From UBA6107 sp964459385 (GTDB lineage: Bacteria; Chloroflexota; Anaerolineae; Anaerolineales; Anaerolineaceae), in NCBI GenBank assembly GCA_964459385.1, contig CAYWLG010000010.1, positions 1-64,000 on the forward strand: DNA of 64,000 nucleotides, given 5' to 3'. The notes below the pieces were generated by a model that worked only from the letters and a program-made list of their open reading frames with translations, made no database searches and was not told the origin of the DNA. A program made the position numbers and the translations under genes. Positions 25,686 to 33,255 of this stretch are shown one piece after another (the first letter of the stretch is position 1; each line of letters starts with the position of its first letter).

Positions 25686-26372
25686 ATGTTCGTAAAAGTA
25701 TTCTTCACCTTACTTGCGGCCTATTTGATAGGATCCATCCCGGTCGGCTTCTTATTAGTCAAGCTGATCAAGGGGGTAGATGTGCGCACCGTCGGCAGCG
25801 GCAGGGTAGGGACGACCAATACCGTGCGAGCCGCCGGCCCGATTGCCGGTGTGCTGACCGCGCTGCTGGATGCAGGCAAAGGAATACTGGTGGCTTTTCT
25901 GGCTCACCTGGCTTTGCCCGAAAGCGTGTGGCTGAAGGTGATTGTGGTGATTCTGGCAGTAGTCGGGCAGATCTTCTCGATCTTTCTGGCCGAACGCGGC
26001 GAGAACGGCAAGATCCGACTCCGCGGTGGGGCAGGCGGAGCTACCACGATGGGCGGAGCGATTGCGCTCTGGCCGGTCAGCCTGGTAGTGATACTTCCTC
26101 TGGTTTTACTCGTCTATTTTGGTATTGGTTATGCTTCGCTCACTACCATCAGCATCGCCCTCTTTTCCCTGATTTTTTTTACATATAACGCCATCAGCGG
26201 TTTTGGCCCCTGGCCTTATTTGCTTTATGGCCTGGTCACGCTGGGCATTGTGCTTTATACGCTCAAGCCGAATTTGGAGCGTCTCAAGAACGGTACCGAA
26301 CGTGCCGTGGGGCTGCGTGCCTTCTTTAAAAAGCGCTGGGAACAAACGCTTTCTTCGGACGAATCGAAATAA
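25686..26372 (+). CDS. PlsY-like glycerol-3-phosphate acyltransferase, divergent
   Basis: A 228-residue membrane protein with about six helices and PlsY landmarks: GSIPVG (residues 14-19), GSGRVGTTNTVRAAG, and a C-terminal PNLERLKNGTE. PlsY moves acyl groups from acyl-phosphate to glycerol 3-phosphate, the first step of phospholipid synthesis. Two usual residues are absent: the GGKG loop reads GGAG, and the His normally three residues before the Asn of NxxRLxxGTE is Leu. It may be a specialised paralogue. The ATG at 25686 has TTGGAGGA upstream and is preferred over an upstream in-frame start. Confidence 0.75.
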   Translation: MFVKVFFTLLAAYLIGSIPVGFLLVKLIKGVDVRTVGSGRVGTTNTVRAAGPIAGVLTALLDAGKGILVAFLAHLALPESVWLKVIVVILAVVGQIFSIFLAERGENGKIRLRGGAGGATTMGGAIALWPVSLVVILPLVLLVYFGIGYASLTTISIALFSLIFFTYNAISGFGPWPYLLYGLVTLGIVLYTLKPNLERLKNGTERAVGLRAFFKKRWEQTLSSDESK

Positions 26373-26373
26373 A

Positions 26374-26406
26374 AAGGAATCCCTCGAGAAGAGGGATTCC
26401 TTCTTT
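26374..26406. terminator. Bidirectional terminator between plsY-like and metallohydrolase genes
   Basis: A 12-bp perfect stem (26374-26385 with 26391-26402) with a 5-nt loop. A-run and T-rich flanks serve both convergent genes. Confidence 0.85.
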
Positions 26407-26421
26407 AAAAACCTTCAAGTT

Positions 26422-27267
26422 TTATATGGCGGAATCGGTCTCGTCGCTTTGATGCCTGTAAAGGTAGGCTACATTGCGCTTGTGCAGTTCTTCGGCCAGA
26501 CCGCCCAAATTCACCCGGCTTTTGCCGCAAGATTCCACATTGATCTCAGCCAGAGCTTCGAGCGGCTCACGTTTCTTGGCGGCCGAACGCACGGCTTTGC
26601 GTACTGCGTTGATGTAGGCCAGGTTCTCACGTGTGGCTTCTTCGATCTCTCCGCGCAGGATGATATCGCCGTGGCCCTGAATGATGTTTTCCAACCCCAT
26701 CTTGCCAATATGTTTGATGGTGGCGGTCAACTCATCGGGGTCACCGTCTACGAAGTAGGGCAACGCCATAAAAGAGTCGCCGGCAAAGAGCACGCGGTCT
26801 TCTTCGACCAGTACCGAAATGCCATCTTTTGAGTGACCGGGCGCCGAAGAGAGCACCAGGGTCTTTTTGCCCACCCGCAGTGAAAGATTGCCCTCACTGA
26901 AGGTCATGTGCGGCGGAACCAGTTTGACGGTTTTCAAGGCCGGGTTTTGTTTTTTGGCAGCTTCGAGTGAGAGATTGCCCTTGCTCTCGATCAACTCTCG
27001 CGTCATGGAGTGCGAAATGACGGTCGCGCCGGGGAAGAAGCAGTTGCCCCAGCAGTGATCGGCATGGTAATGGGTGTTGATCACATAGCGCACAGGCACG
27101 CCCAGTTGTTCTTCAATGTAGGCACGCATTTCCAGGGTTTCTTCGGGCATGGCCAGGGTGTCGATCACAACCGCCCACTGCGGACCAGTGATGGCACCGG
27201 CGGTCACCTGTGCATAAATTTCTGATTGGAACCAAAAAACGTTGTCGGATATTCTTTCTCGTTGCAT
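26422..27267 (-). CDS. Metallo-beta-lactamase-fold hydrolase
   Basis: A 281-residue protein with the complete dinuclear metal site: THYHADH (His66, His68, Asp70, His71), then PGHSKDG, AGDSF and a final GHGD. The substrate is unknown; the fold covers glyoxalase II, RNases, lactonases and true lactamases. No signal peptide is present, which argues against a periplasmic lactamase. The ATG at 27267 is preferred to an upstream in-frame TTG that has no ribosome-binding site. It is monocistronic and convergent with the PlsY-like gene. Confidence 0.85.
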   Translation of the reverse strand: MQRERISDNVFWFQSEIYAQVTAGAITGPQWAVVIDTLAMPEETLEMRAYIEEQLGVPVRYVINTHYHADHCWGNCFFPGATVISHSMTRELIESKGNLSLEAAKKQNPALKTVKLVPPHMTFSEGNLSLRVGKKTLVLSSAPGHSKDGISVLVEEDRVLFAGDSFMALPYFVDGDPDELTATIKHIGKMGLENIIQGHGDIILRGEIEEATRENLAYINAVRKAVRSAAKKREPLEALAEINVESCGKSRVNLGGLAEELHKRNVAYLYRHQSDETDSAI

Positions 27268-27386
27268 TTCTAAAAGTAACCTTCCTGGAAAGGATATTAA
27301 CAAGTAAATTCAATCCAGTAGAATAGCATAAATGAAACGAAAAGTCAAAAAATCATCCGATTTTTTATAGATTCCTTATGCAGGTT

Positions 27387-27416
27387 TTGGCAAAAAGGGC
27401 AACAACTTGATAGAAT
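27387..27416 (+). promoter_or_regulatory. Promoter of the AIM24-like gene
   Basis: TTGGCA (27387-27392), 18 bp, then TGA-TAGAAT (extended -10, 27408-27416). Confidence 0.6.
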
Positions 27417-27458
27417 TTACGTAAATGGAGTATGGTTTTATAGAAAAGGAGAATTCGT

Positions 27459-28142
27459 ATGAAAGTTGAAGTACTTTATCGTCCTTCCTACGCTGTTGGT
27501 GTGATCAAATTGGATCCCAGCGAGCGTGTGCAGGCAGAGTCGGGCGCTATGGTCAGCATGGCGGGTGATGTGACCGTCGATACCAAAATGCAGGGCGGCC
27601 TGTTGAAATCACTGGCGCGTTCCATGTTTACCAGCGAGTCTTTCTTCGTCAATTACTTTCAGGCGGGGCCAAACGGCGGTGAGGTAATGGTCGCTCCCAC
27701 GCTGCCAGGGGATGTCTTCTCTCTGGACCTGATTGGGGAGAGTTTACTGGTGCAATCTGGTTCTTACCTGGCCGCCAGTGATGGTGTGCAGACCGACACC
27801 AAATGGTCGGGTGCACGTACTTTCTTTAGCGGTGAAGGGCTGATCATGCTGCATTGTTCAGGCACCGGCACGCTGGTGCTCTCAAGCTATGGTGCCATTC
27901 ACGAAGTGAACCTGACCCCCGGCCAGAAGCTGACCGTGGATACCGGTCACATCGTGGCTTTTAGTGAACGGATGGGCTTCAATGTGCGTCCCATCGGTGG
28001 GCTGAAAACCACTTTCCTTGGCGGAGAGGGTCTCGTGGTTGACCTGACCGGCCCCGGGCGGGTGCTGCTGCAAACGCGCAGCATGGGCGCTTTCCTCGAT
28101 TGGCTTCTGCCCAAGATTCCCAAAGAACACAACCATTCTTAA
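27459..28142 (+). CDS. AIM24/TIGR00266-family protein
   Basis: A 227-residue all-beta protein matching the TIGR00266/AIM24 family: an N-terminal AESGAMVSMAGDV segment, a GGLLKSLARSMFTSESFFVN segment, and a Gly-rich C-terminus. The fold is related to tubby-like C-terminal domains. Its role in bacteria is unknown; the yeast homologue affects mitochondrial inner-membrane organisation. No signal peptide. AAAGGAG 7 nt before ATG and its own promoter and terminator mark a single-gene transcript. Confidence 0.9.
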   Translation: MKVEVLYRPSYAVGVIKLDPSERVQAESGAMVSMAGDVTVDTKMQGGLLKSLARSMFTSESFFVNYFQAGPNGGEVMVAPTLPGDVFSLDLIGESLLVQSGSYLAASDGVQTDTKWSGARTFFSGEGLIMLHCSGTGTLVLSSYGAIHEVNLTPGQKLTVDTGHIVAFSERMGFNVRPIGGLKTTFLGGEGLVVDLTGPGRVLLQTRSMGAFLDWLLPKIPKEHNHS

Positions 28143-28150
28143 TGAAAATT

Positions 28151-28186
28151 CCCGGCCTCAAATTTTGAGGCCGGGAGCTTTATTTC
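28151..28186 (+). terminator. Terminator of the AIM24-like gene
   Basis: A 12-bp stem CCCGGCCTCAAA/TTTGAGGCCGGG with a minimal loop, then a CTTTATTT tail. Confidence 0.85.
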
Positions 28187-28273
28187 AAGCGCTTTGCCTG
28201 GTGTAATTCAAAGATATTATTTTTGATAAACTGACATTACATCGTTGTAATGTTCAGAATGGCCGTATTCCTG

Positions 28274-28279
28274 TATAAT
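28274..28279 (+). promoter_or_regulatory. -10 box of the flippase-like gene
   Basis: Perfect TATAAT, giving a leader of about 20 nt with GGTG before the ATG. The -35 is unclear. Confidence 0.45.
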
Positions 28280-28304
28280 CCAGGTATAGACAAGCGGTGA
28301 AGAG

Positions 28305-29294
28305 ATGAATCTAAAGAATAATTCCATCAATAAACAACTGACCCCCGGTATCATCTTGGGGTTGGGCATTCTGCTCGGGCTGATGATTCTGGGTGATGTG
28401 AATAAGGTCAGCGCTCAATTCTTGCAATTTCACTGGATCTATTTTCTTTACGCAGTTTTGTTATCCATGCTAAATTTCTTGTTCCGCTTCATTAAGCGCC
28501 ATTACTGCCTGAATCGCGGCGGGGCAGGCAATTTCACTTTTTCTAACAGCTTCCATTTGTTCCTGGCGAGTTTTCCGCTTTCGGTCACGCCCATGAAAGT
28601 GGGGGAATCTTTCAAAGGTATCTGGCTGAACCGTCTTTCGGGCATTCCGGTAGAGAAGGCTGTTTCCATCTTTTTGGTCGATCATCTTTCGGATGGATTG
28701 AGCATATTTTTACTGACCGTGTTCGGCACCATCGCTTATCCGAGTTTATGGCCGGCATTTCTGGTTGTGCTCATCCTCTTCCTGCTGGGTATCCTTTTCA
28801 TTCAGATCAAACCTGCTACGCAAAATTTGTTGAATGTCAGCGAAAAAGTGCCCCTGCTTTCACGTTTGGTACCGGTGGCCCGCAGTTGCATGGATCATAA
28901 CCCTGATCTCTTCCGCTTTGGCCCGCTTTTCCTTTCAAGCTTACTGGGTCTGGCCTCCTGGATCGCGGATGGCACCGCATTGTTCATGATCCTGCTTGGA
29001 TTGGGCTATCAGGCAACCTGGGTGCTGGTGGCCACCTCAGCTTTGGTGTTCGCTTTTTCCATGCTGATGGGCATCCTTTCGGCTTTTCCGGGTGGTGTCG
29101 GCATTATGGAAGTGTCTATGGCAGCCCTGTTGACCCTCATCTTGGGCTTCAAGCCAGAAGTGGCCGCTGCGGCGACGATCCTCTTTCGCCTTGCCACCTT
29201 CTGGGTGGGGTTTCTGATCGGCTGGCTGATCCTCTATTACAGCGGCAAAACATTGGGCATTCCAAACAACGAAGGTCGCATCATTGAAAGTTGA
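28305..29294 (+). CDS. LPG-synthase-TM/UPF0104-type membrane flippase
   Basis: A 329-residue protein with about eight membrane helices. The family marks are LNFLFRFIKRHYCL, the SLFP-like ASFPLSVTPMKVGESFKG and the C-terminal FPGGVGIMEVSMAALL, which correspond to the membrane domain of MprF lysyl-phosphatidylglycerol synthase. Stand-alone versions are believed to move lipids or lipid-linked sugars across the membrane. No aminoacyl-transfer domain is attached. The following PHP gene starts 11 nt inside its end, so the two are translationally coupled. Confidence 0.88.
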   Translation: MNLKNNSINKQLTPGIILGLGILLGLMILGDVNKVSAQFLQFHWIYFLYAVLLSMLNFLFRFIKRHYCLNRGGAGNFTFSNSFHLFLASFPLSVTPMKVGESFKGIWLNRLSGIPVEKAVSIFLVDHLSDGLSIFLLTVFGTIAYPSLWPAFLVVLILFLLGILFIQIKPATQNLLNVSEKVPLLSRLVPVARSCMDHNPDLFRFGPLFLSSLLGLASWIADGTALFMILLGLGYQATWVLVATSALVFAFSMLMGILSAFPGGVGIMEVSMAALLTLILGFKPEVAAAATILFRLATFWVGFLIGWLILYYSGKTLGIPNNEGRIIES

Positions 29295-29934
29295 TTTCCA
29301 CTGCCACACATATTATTCCTCTGACAGTATCGCTCAGATCGAACCACTGCTCAAAGCTGCGCGGAGACGCGGTTTAGACCGCCTGGTGATCACCGACCAT
29401 AATTCGATCGGTGGCGCTCTTGAAGCACAAAAGGCTGCTCCTGATTTTGTGATCGTGGGCGAAGAGATCAAGACGCAGTACGGTGAGCTGCTGACCGCTT
29501 TTGTAAAAGAACAGGTGCCGGCCAGGCTGGATCCCTTCAAGGCCATTGAATTGCTGCGCGCGCAGGGAGCATTCATCTCAGTGTCACACCCCTTTGATGA
29601 GCATCGCTCCGGCTGGCCGCTCGAACTGCTGCGCGAGATCGCACCGCTGGTAGACGCCATCGAGATCGCCAACGCCCGTGTGCTGGAGACCCGCATGAAC
29701 GACGATGCGGCCGCCTTTGCGCGCGAGTTTGTTTTACCCGGCACAGCGGGTTCTGATGCCCATGCCCCTTATGAAGTGGGCCGTCTGGCGCTCGACCTGT
29801 CTGATTTTCATGATGCCGATTCTCTGCGTGGCGTGATCGCCAGCGGCGAAGTGGTGGGCAAAGTCTCGCCGGGCTGGGTGCACGGCTTTTCAGTTGCCGC
29901 CAGAATTTCAAAAAAGTTCCATCACCAATCCTGA
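29284..29934 (+). CDS. PHP-domain metal-dependent phosphoesterase
   Basis: A 216-residue stand-alone PHP protein. The metal ligands are visible: His6 and His8 in DFHCHTYYSSDS, Asp38-His39 in VITDHN, a central SHPFD and a C-terminal GSDAH. Such proteins hydrolyse phosphate esters, for example 3',5'-nucleotides or histidinol phosphate. The start is TTG, with GAAGG upstream, and overlaps the flippase-like gene by 11 nt. The coupling suggests a common function in envelope or lipid metabolism, which is inference. Confidence 0.88.
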   Translation: MKVDFHCHTYYSSDSIAQIEPLLKAARRRGLDRLVITDHNSIGGALEAQKAAPDFVIVGEEIKTQYGELLTAFVKEQVPARLDPFKAIELLRAQGAFISVSHPFDEHRSGWPLELLREIAPLVDAIEIANARVLETRMNDDAAAFAREFVLPGTAGSDAHAPYEVGRLALDLSDFHDADSLRGVIASGEVVGKVSPGWVHGFSVAARISKKFHHQS

Positions 29935-29995
29935 TAATCCCGTTGTAAACTATAAAAATCAGTTTTTTTCTATTTTTCGCAGAATTGAGGCGACG

Positions 29996-30865
29996 ATGTC
30001 TTATTCATGGCGGAATATTCTTTTGGCATTGATTGTTGGGTTGAGCCTGTTTATGGCTGGTTGTGCGAAAACATCTGGGCAACCCACAGAATTACCCCCC
30101 GAGGTCGTTTCTACGCCGCAGCAAAAATCCCTCGATCTGACAAAGGAGTATCAAGGCTATGATGGGGCCTTCGTACTTTACGATCTACAGGCTAACACGA
30201 TCTCTCGCTACAATCCCAGTCGCTGTGCGCAGGGCTTTCTGCCTGCTTCTACGTTCAAGATATTGAATTCGCTGATCGCGCTCGAAACGGGGGTCATTCC
30301 TGACAAAGACTATCTGATCAAATGGGATGGCACGGTCTATGACGTGCCTGCCTGGAACCAAGATCAGACTATGGAAACGGCCTTCAAGAATTCGGTGGTC
30401 TGGTATTACCAGCAGGTGGCCCGCCGCATCGGCTCTGAAACGATGCAGAAATACGTCAGTCTGGCAGGGTACGGCAATGAAGAGATCGGCGGCGCGCTCG
30501 ATTCTTTTTGGCTGGACGGCGAGATACGAATCTCGGCCGACCAGCAGGTAGATTTCTTGCGTCGCTTTTATTCCGGCGAACTGCCTTTTTCAGCCCGGAC
30601 AATCTCGATTGTCAAAGACCTGCTCTTGGCAAAACAATCCGACGGGGTCAGCTTGAGCGGCAAGACGGGCTCTACGGGTCAGGGCAGTCAGCGCATTGCC
30701 TGGTACGTTGGCTACGTGGAGGCCAATGATGATGTTTACTTTTTTGCTTCCACCATCAGCCCTTTGAATGCGGATTCAACTCCGATCGGCGAAACCGCCA
30801 GGGCCGTTACATTACAGGTATTACAAAATCTGCAATTGCTGCCTGCGGGAAATTGGGCCGAATAG
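29996..30865 (+). CDS. Class D beta-lactamase (OXA-type), lipoprotein
   Basis: A 290-residue serine beta-lactamase. The signal peptide ends in lipobox FMAGC (Cys23), so the enzyme is membrane-anchored outside the cell. All class D motifs are present: PASTFK with Ser85 and Lys88 (the Lys normally carbamylated), SVV (133-135), YGN (159-161), Trp172 and KTG (223-225). It would hydrolyse penicillins or act as a related sensor; the separate BlaR sensor family has long membrane domains that are absent here. GAGG 5 nt before the ATG at 29996 decides the start. No mobile element flanks it on the left, but the tRNA-Leu integration site is 50 bp downstream. Confidence 0.92.
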   Translation: MSYSWRNILLALIVGLSLFMAGCAKTSGQPTELPPEVVSTPQQKSLDLTKEYQGYDGAFVLYDLQANTISRYNPSRCAQGFLPASTFKILNSLIALETGVIPDKDYLIKWDGTVYDVPAWNQDQTMETAFKNSVVWYYQQVARRIGSETMQKYVSLAGYGNEEIGGALDSFWLDGEIRISADQQVDFLRRFYSGELPFSARTISIVKDLLLAKQSDGVSLSGKTGSTGQGSQRIAWYVGYVEANDDVYFFASTISPLNADSTPIGETARAVTLQVLQNLQLLPAGNWAE

Positions 30866-30916
30866 CGGTCATTTCCTTGACGGTGTTGCTGATTGCGATA
30901 AAATAAACATGCAGCC

Positions 30917-31000
30917 GGGGCGATGGCGGAATCGGCAGACGCAACGGACTTAAAATCCGTCGATGGTGACATCGTGAGGGTTCGACCCCCTCTCGCCCCA
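30917..31000 (+). tRNA. tRNA-Leu (anticodon TAA)
   Basis: An 84-nt tRNA with acceptor stem GGGGCGA/TCGCCCC, anticodon stem ACGGA/TCCGT around loop CTTAAAA (TAA at 30951-30953, reading UUA), a long class II variable arm (GATG/CATC) and T arm GAGGG/CCCTC. CCA is not encoded. Its 3' half from 30955 onward is duplicated 2,024 bp downstream. Confidence 0.97.
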
Positions 31001-31001
31001 C
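30955..31001. repeat. Left attachment-like repeat: 3' half of tRNA-Leu
   Basis: 47 bp from the 3' side of the anticodon loop to one base past the discriminator. It is repeated directly at 32979-33025 with one mismatch (C at 30973, G at 32997). This is the usual core position for tyrosine-integrase target sites in tRNA genes. Confidence 0.9.
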
Positions 31002-31008
31002 TTGCTGA

Positions 31009-31035
31009 AAAACACACGTTTGCGTGTGTTTTTTT
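31009..31035 (+). terminator. Terminator after tRNA-Leu, brought by the element
   Basis: AACACACG/CGTGTGTT stem with loop TTTG and a long T-run, beginning 9 nt after the tRNA. Confidence 0.9.
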
Positions 31036-31116
31036 GTACGTTCAGACAACAGTCATTAATTACAGAATATAATAATAAACAAGATTCTCGATAATCTGAA
31101 ATGAAATGAAAAGAAA

Positions 31117-32928
31117 ATGAAAAATAATTCGCGATTTGTAAGCGCTTTATTTGCCGGAATTTTGAGCCTTCTTGCGGTAGCCGCATTCCTTTCTTTATCT
31201 CCATTAACTTCATCAATGCTGCATAGAGATTCAGGAATATTTCTTTCGATTGGCTGGCAATTAACTCATGGAAAAGTGCTTTATTTGCAAACCTGGGATG
31301 ATAAGCAGCCATTGATTTTTCTAATTAATGCTTTAGGTTTGATTATTGGGAATGGCTCTGTATGGGGGGTATGGGTTCTGGAATGCCTCTTCATAGTTGC
31401 TACGGTATTACTTACATACATATTACTTCAAAGAATCTTGCCATCGTTTGCCAGTTTCATTGTGACATCAACCAGTTTCTTATCGATCTACTTGGTGATG
31501 AGCGGAAATTTTACTGAAGAATATGCTTTATTTTTTCAAACAGCAATATTGTTTGTATTCGGAATTTTTTATCTTCCCAAAAAAGGTAAAAGATCACGCG
31601 GGTGGGCCTCCTTGCTTCTCGGCATATTGACCGGTTTGTCGTTTTGCCTTAAGCAGACATACATTGATGTAGCTATTGCTGTTGCTTTATTGGCAGTTTT
31701 TATCGCATGGGTGGAAGGGGATCACAGTATCTTTATCAATTTAATTTGGGTGATGGTCGGTTTTATTTTGGTTCAAGGAACCTTGGTCGGATATTTCTTT
31801 TTCAATGGAGCTTTGAAGAGCTATTGGGAAAGTGCCTTTCTATTCAATAAGTATTATTCGACCCTTGGCCTTTTGGAGTGGTTTCATTCGGCTTTGGAAA
31901 CATTGGAGTTTACTTTTTCAAAACCAGTTTTCTTTTTAGCCGGATTAATTTGGATGGCAGGATTCCTGACTTTAATCGTAAAAATCTCACCCTGGATCAA
32001 AAAATTCATTCAAACACGTTTTGCGAAGTGGCTGACCCTGACATTTGGAGTTTTGTTTCTTTCATTATTTGGGTACTCCCTATGGCAGGGACAAAATTCT
32101 ACTTTTGGATTGCTAAAGGTATCCACCCTTGTGCTGGGCGTTGCTTGTACTTATTTTTCTCTTTTCCTATTTGGTAGAAAGAAATTCAACATAAATTCGT
32201 TTATCCAGGAAGTACGTTTTGAATTTGGAAAAATGAATTGGCATGAATTAAGCCTGGAAATTCTATTAATTATTGGATTAATGGATCTACCGATCGTTTT
32301 ACTTTTTATTTCGCTTTCTGGGATGGGTTTCCCACATTATTTCATCTCACTCTATTATTCGGTTTTCCTTTTACTCGCAGTCGGGGGCTTATTTGTTGGC
32401 AAGAAATTGCTTGGTACAGAAAAAAATCAAATATTCACTTCCATTGTTGTGGGATTATTTGTTTGTGCGAATTTTGTTCCCCTTCTTCAAGTAATTACTT
32501 CACTAAATAATGCAAAGAATGATTCGACTTCAACTGGCGATATCGCAAAAGTGGCAAGTTATCTTAAAAATAATTCAAATCTGAACGACAAGGTACAAGT
32601 TTGGGGTTGGGAAGCGATCATATACTTTCTCGCAGAAAGAGAATCACCTACTCGGTTTGGATTTCCTTTTATCGCATACTATGACACGCCATTTGCAGAA
32701 TCAGCTCAAGCAGAGATCTATCACGCAATCGTTTCTACTCCACCAAAATTCATCGCTGAAATAAAGGATGAAAACTTGCCCTTGGTGAATGGCATGAGCA
32801 TTGAGAAGTGCTTACGCGATTATCCTAGCCCAAAACCGAATCTTGATGGAATTCGTAATTTTGTGTGTTCAAACTATAAGCTTGTGAAAACGATCGGTGC
32901 GGTGGACGTTTACGAATTTAAGAAGTAG
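31117..32928 (+). CDS. GT-C (PMT/GT39-like) membrane glycosyltransferase
   Basis: A 603-residue protein with about 11 membrane helices and a ~130-residue extracytoplasmic C-terminal domain. The first outside loop has HRDSGIFLSIGWQLTHGKVL and WDDKQPLIFLINAL, the pattern of lipid-linked-sugar GT-C transferases in which the Asp of RDSG is catalytic. Such enzymes glycosylate proteins or lipids outside the membrane using polyprenyl-phosphate sugars. A TATAAT at 31068-31073 may be its promoter; the ribosome-binding site is weak. It is the only gene between the two tRNA-Leu repeats and is clearly AT-richer than the genes before the tRNA. Confidence 0.72.
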   Translation: MKNNSRFVSALFAGILSLLAVAAFLSLSPLTSSMLHRDSGIFLSIGWQLTHGKVLYLQTWDDKQPLIFLINALGLIIGNGSVWGVWVLECLFIVATVLLTYILLQRILPSFASFIVTSTSFLSIYLVMSGNFTEEYALFFQTAILFVFGIFYLPKKGKRSRGWASLLLGILTGLSFCLKQTYIDVAIAVALLAVFIAWVEGDHSIFINLIWVMVGFILVQGTLVGYFFFNGALKSYWESAFLFNKYYSTLGLLEWFHSALETLEFTFSKPVFFLAGLIWMAGFLTLIVKISPWIKKFIQTRFAKWLTLTFGVLFLSLFGYSLWQGQNSTFGLLKVSTLVLGVACTYFSLFLFGRKKFNINSFIQEVRFEFGKMNWHELSLEILLIIGLMDLPIVLLFISLSGMGFPHYFISLYYSVFLLLAVGGLFVGKKLLGTEKNQIFTSIVVGLFVCANFVPLLQVITSLNNAKNDSTSTGDIAKVASYLKNNSNLNDKVQVWGWEAIIYFLAERESPTRFGFPFIAYYDTPFAESAQAEIYHAIVSTPPKFIAEIKDENLPLVNGMSIEKCLRDYPSPKPNLDGIRNFVCSNYKLVKTIGAVDVYEFKK

Positions 32929-32978
32929 GCGGAATATAGAAAAGCTTAACCGTAAAGATTCTTTAGAAAAATTCGATG

Positions 32979-33025
32979 ATCCGTCGATGGTGACATGGTG
33001 AGGGTTCGACCCCCTCTCGCCCCAC
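32979..33025. repeat. Right attachment-like repeat: displaced tRNA-Leu 3' half
   Basis: Direct copy (46/47) of 30955-31001. The single change, ATCGTG to ATGGTG, breaks a pair in the variable arm. No 5' half precedes it, so it cannot be a tRNA. The 300-odd bases between the cargo gene and the lacI-like gene hold this repeat, the next terminator and the lacI promoter. Confidence 0.9.
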
Positions 33026-33032
33026 AACGGCG

Positions 33033-33065
33033 AAAGACATAAATTGATGGTTTATGTCTTTTTTG
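33033..33065 (+). terminator. Terminator following the displaced tRNA-Leu end
   Basis: An 11-bp perfect stem (33033-33043 with 33051-33061) and T-run, 8 nt after the repeat. It is probably the original tRNA-Leu terminator, separated from the gene by the insertion. Confidence 0.85.
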
Positions 33066-33192
33066 TTTAAGATAACCATTCAGGTTTAAAAGCGATCAAC
33101 TGGAAAGTTTAACTGATGGCTCAAATGGGTACTCGTTTAAGGGGGAAAGCTAACTAGTGAGACATCAATAGTTGGGTATCAATAACTGGGTA

Positions 33193-33236
33193 TTGACAAA
33201 AGAGGAAAATTAATGGATAATATGTAAGCGCTTACA
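33193..33236 (+). promoter_or_regulatory. lacI-like promoter with overlapping palindromic operator
   Basis: TTGACA (33193-33198), 17 bp, GATAAT (33216-33221), then the perfect 14-bp palindrome TGTAAGCGCTTACA (33223-33236) across the expected start point near 33228. The central GCGC/AAGCGCTT form is typical of LacI-family operators, so the gene probably represses itself. Confidence 0.8.
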
Positions 33237-33255
33237 TTTTCTAATGAGGTTACCA

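Larger units (their letters stand above)
31002..33025. mobile_element. 2.0-kb tRNA-Leu-integrated element or relic with one cargo gene
   Basis: The segment is bounded by the tRNA-Leu 3' half on the left and its 46/47 copy on the right. It is AT-richer than the DNA to its left, and holds a terminator, one GT-C glycosyltransferase-like gene and no integrase, excisionase or replication gene. The left copy completes a functional tRNA while the right copy has a mutation in the variable arm, as expected after site-specific integration and decay. It could be a deletion relic or an element mobilised in trans. Confidence 0.65.

Noticed and set aside
30736..31312. Minus-strand frames across tRNA-Leu
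   Set aside because: Peptides such as GREGVEPSR and RGSNPHDV are well-known false translations of tRNA genes.
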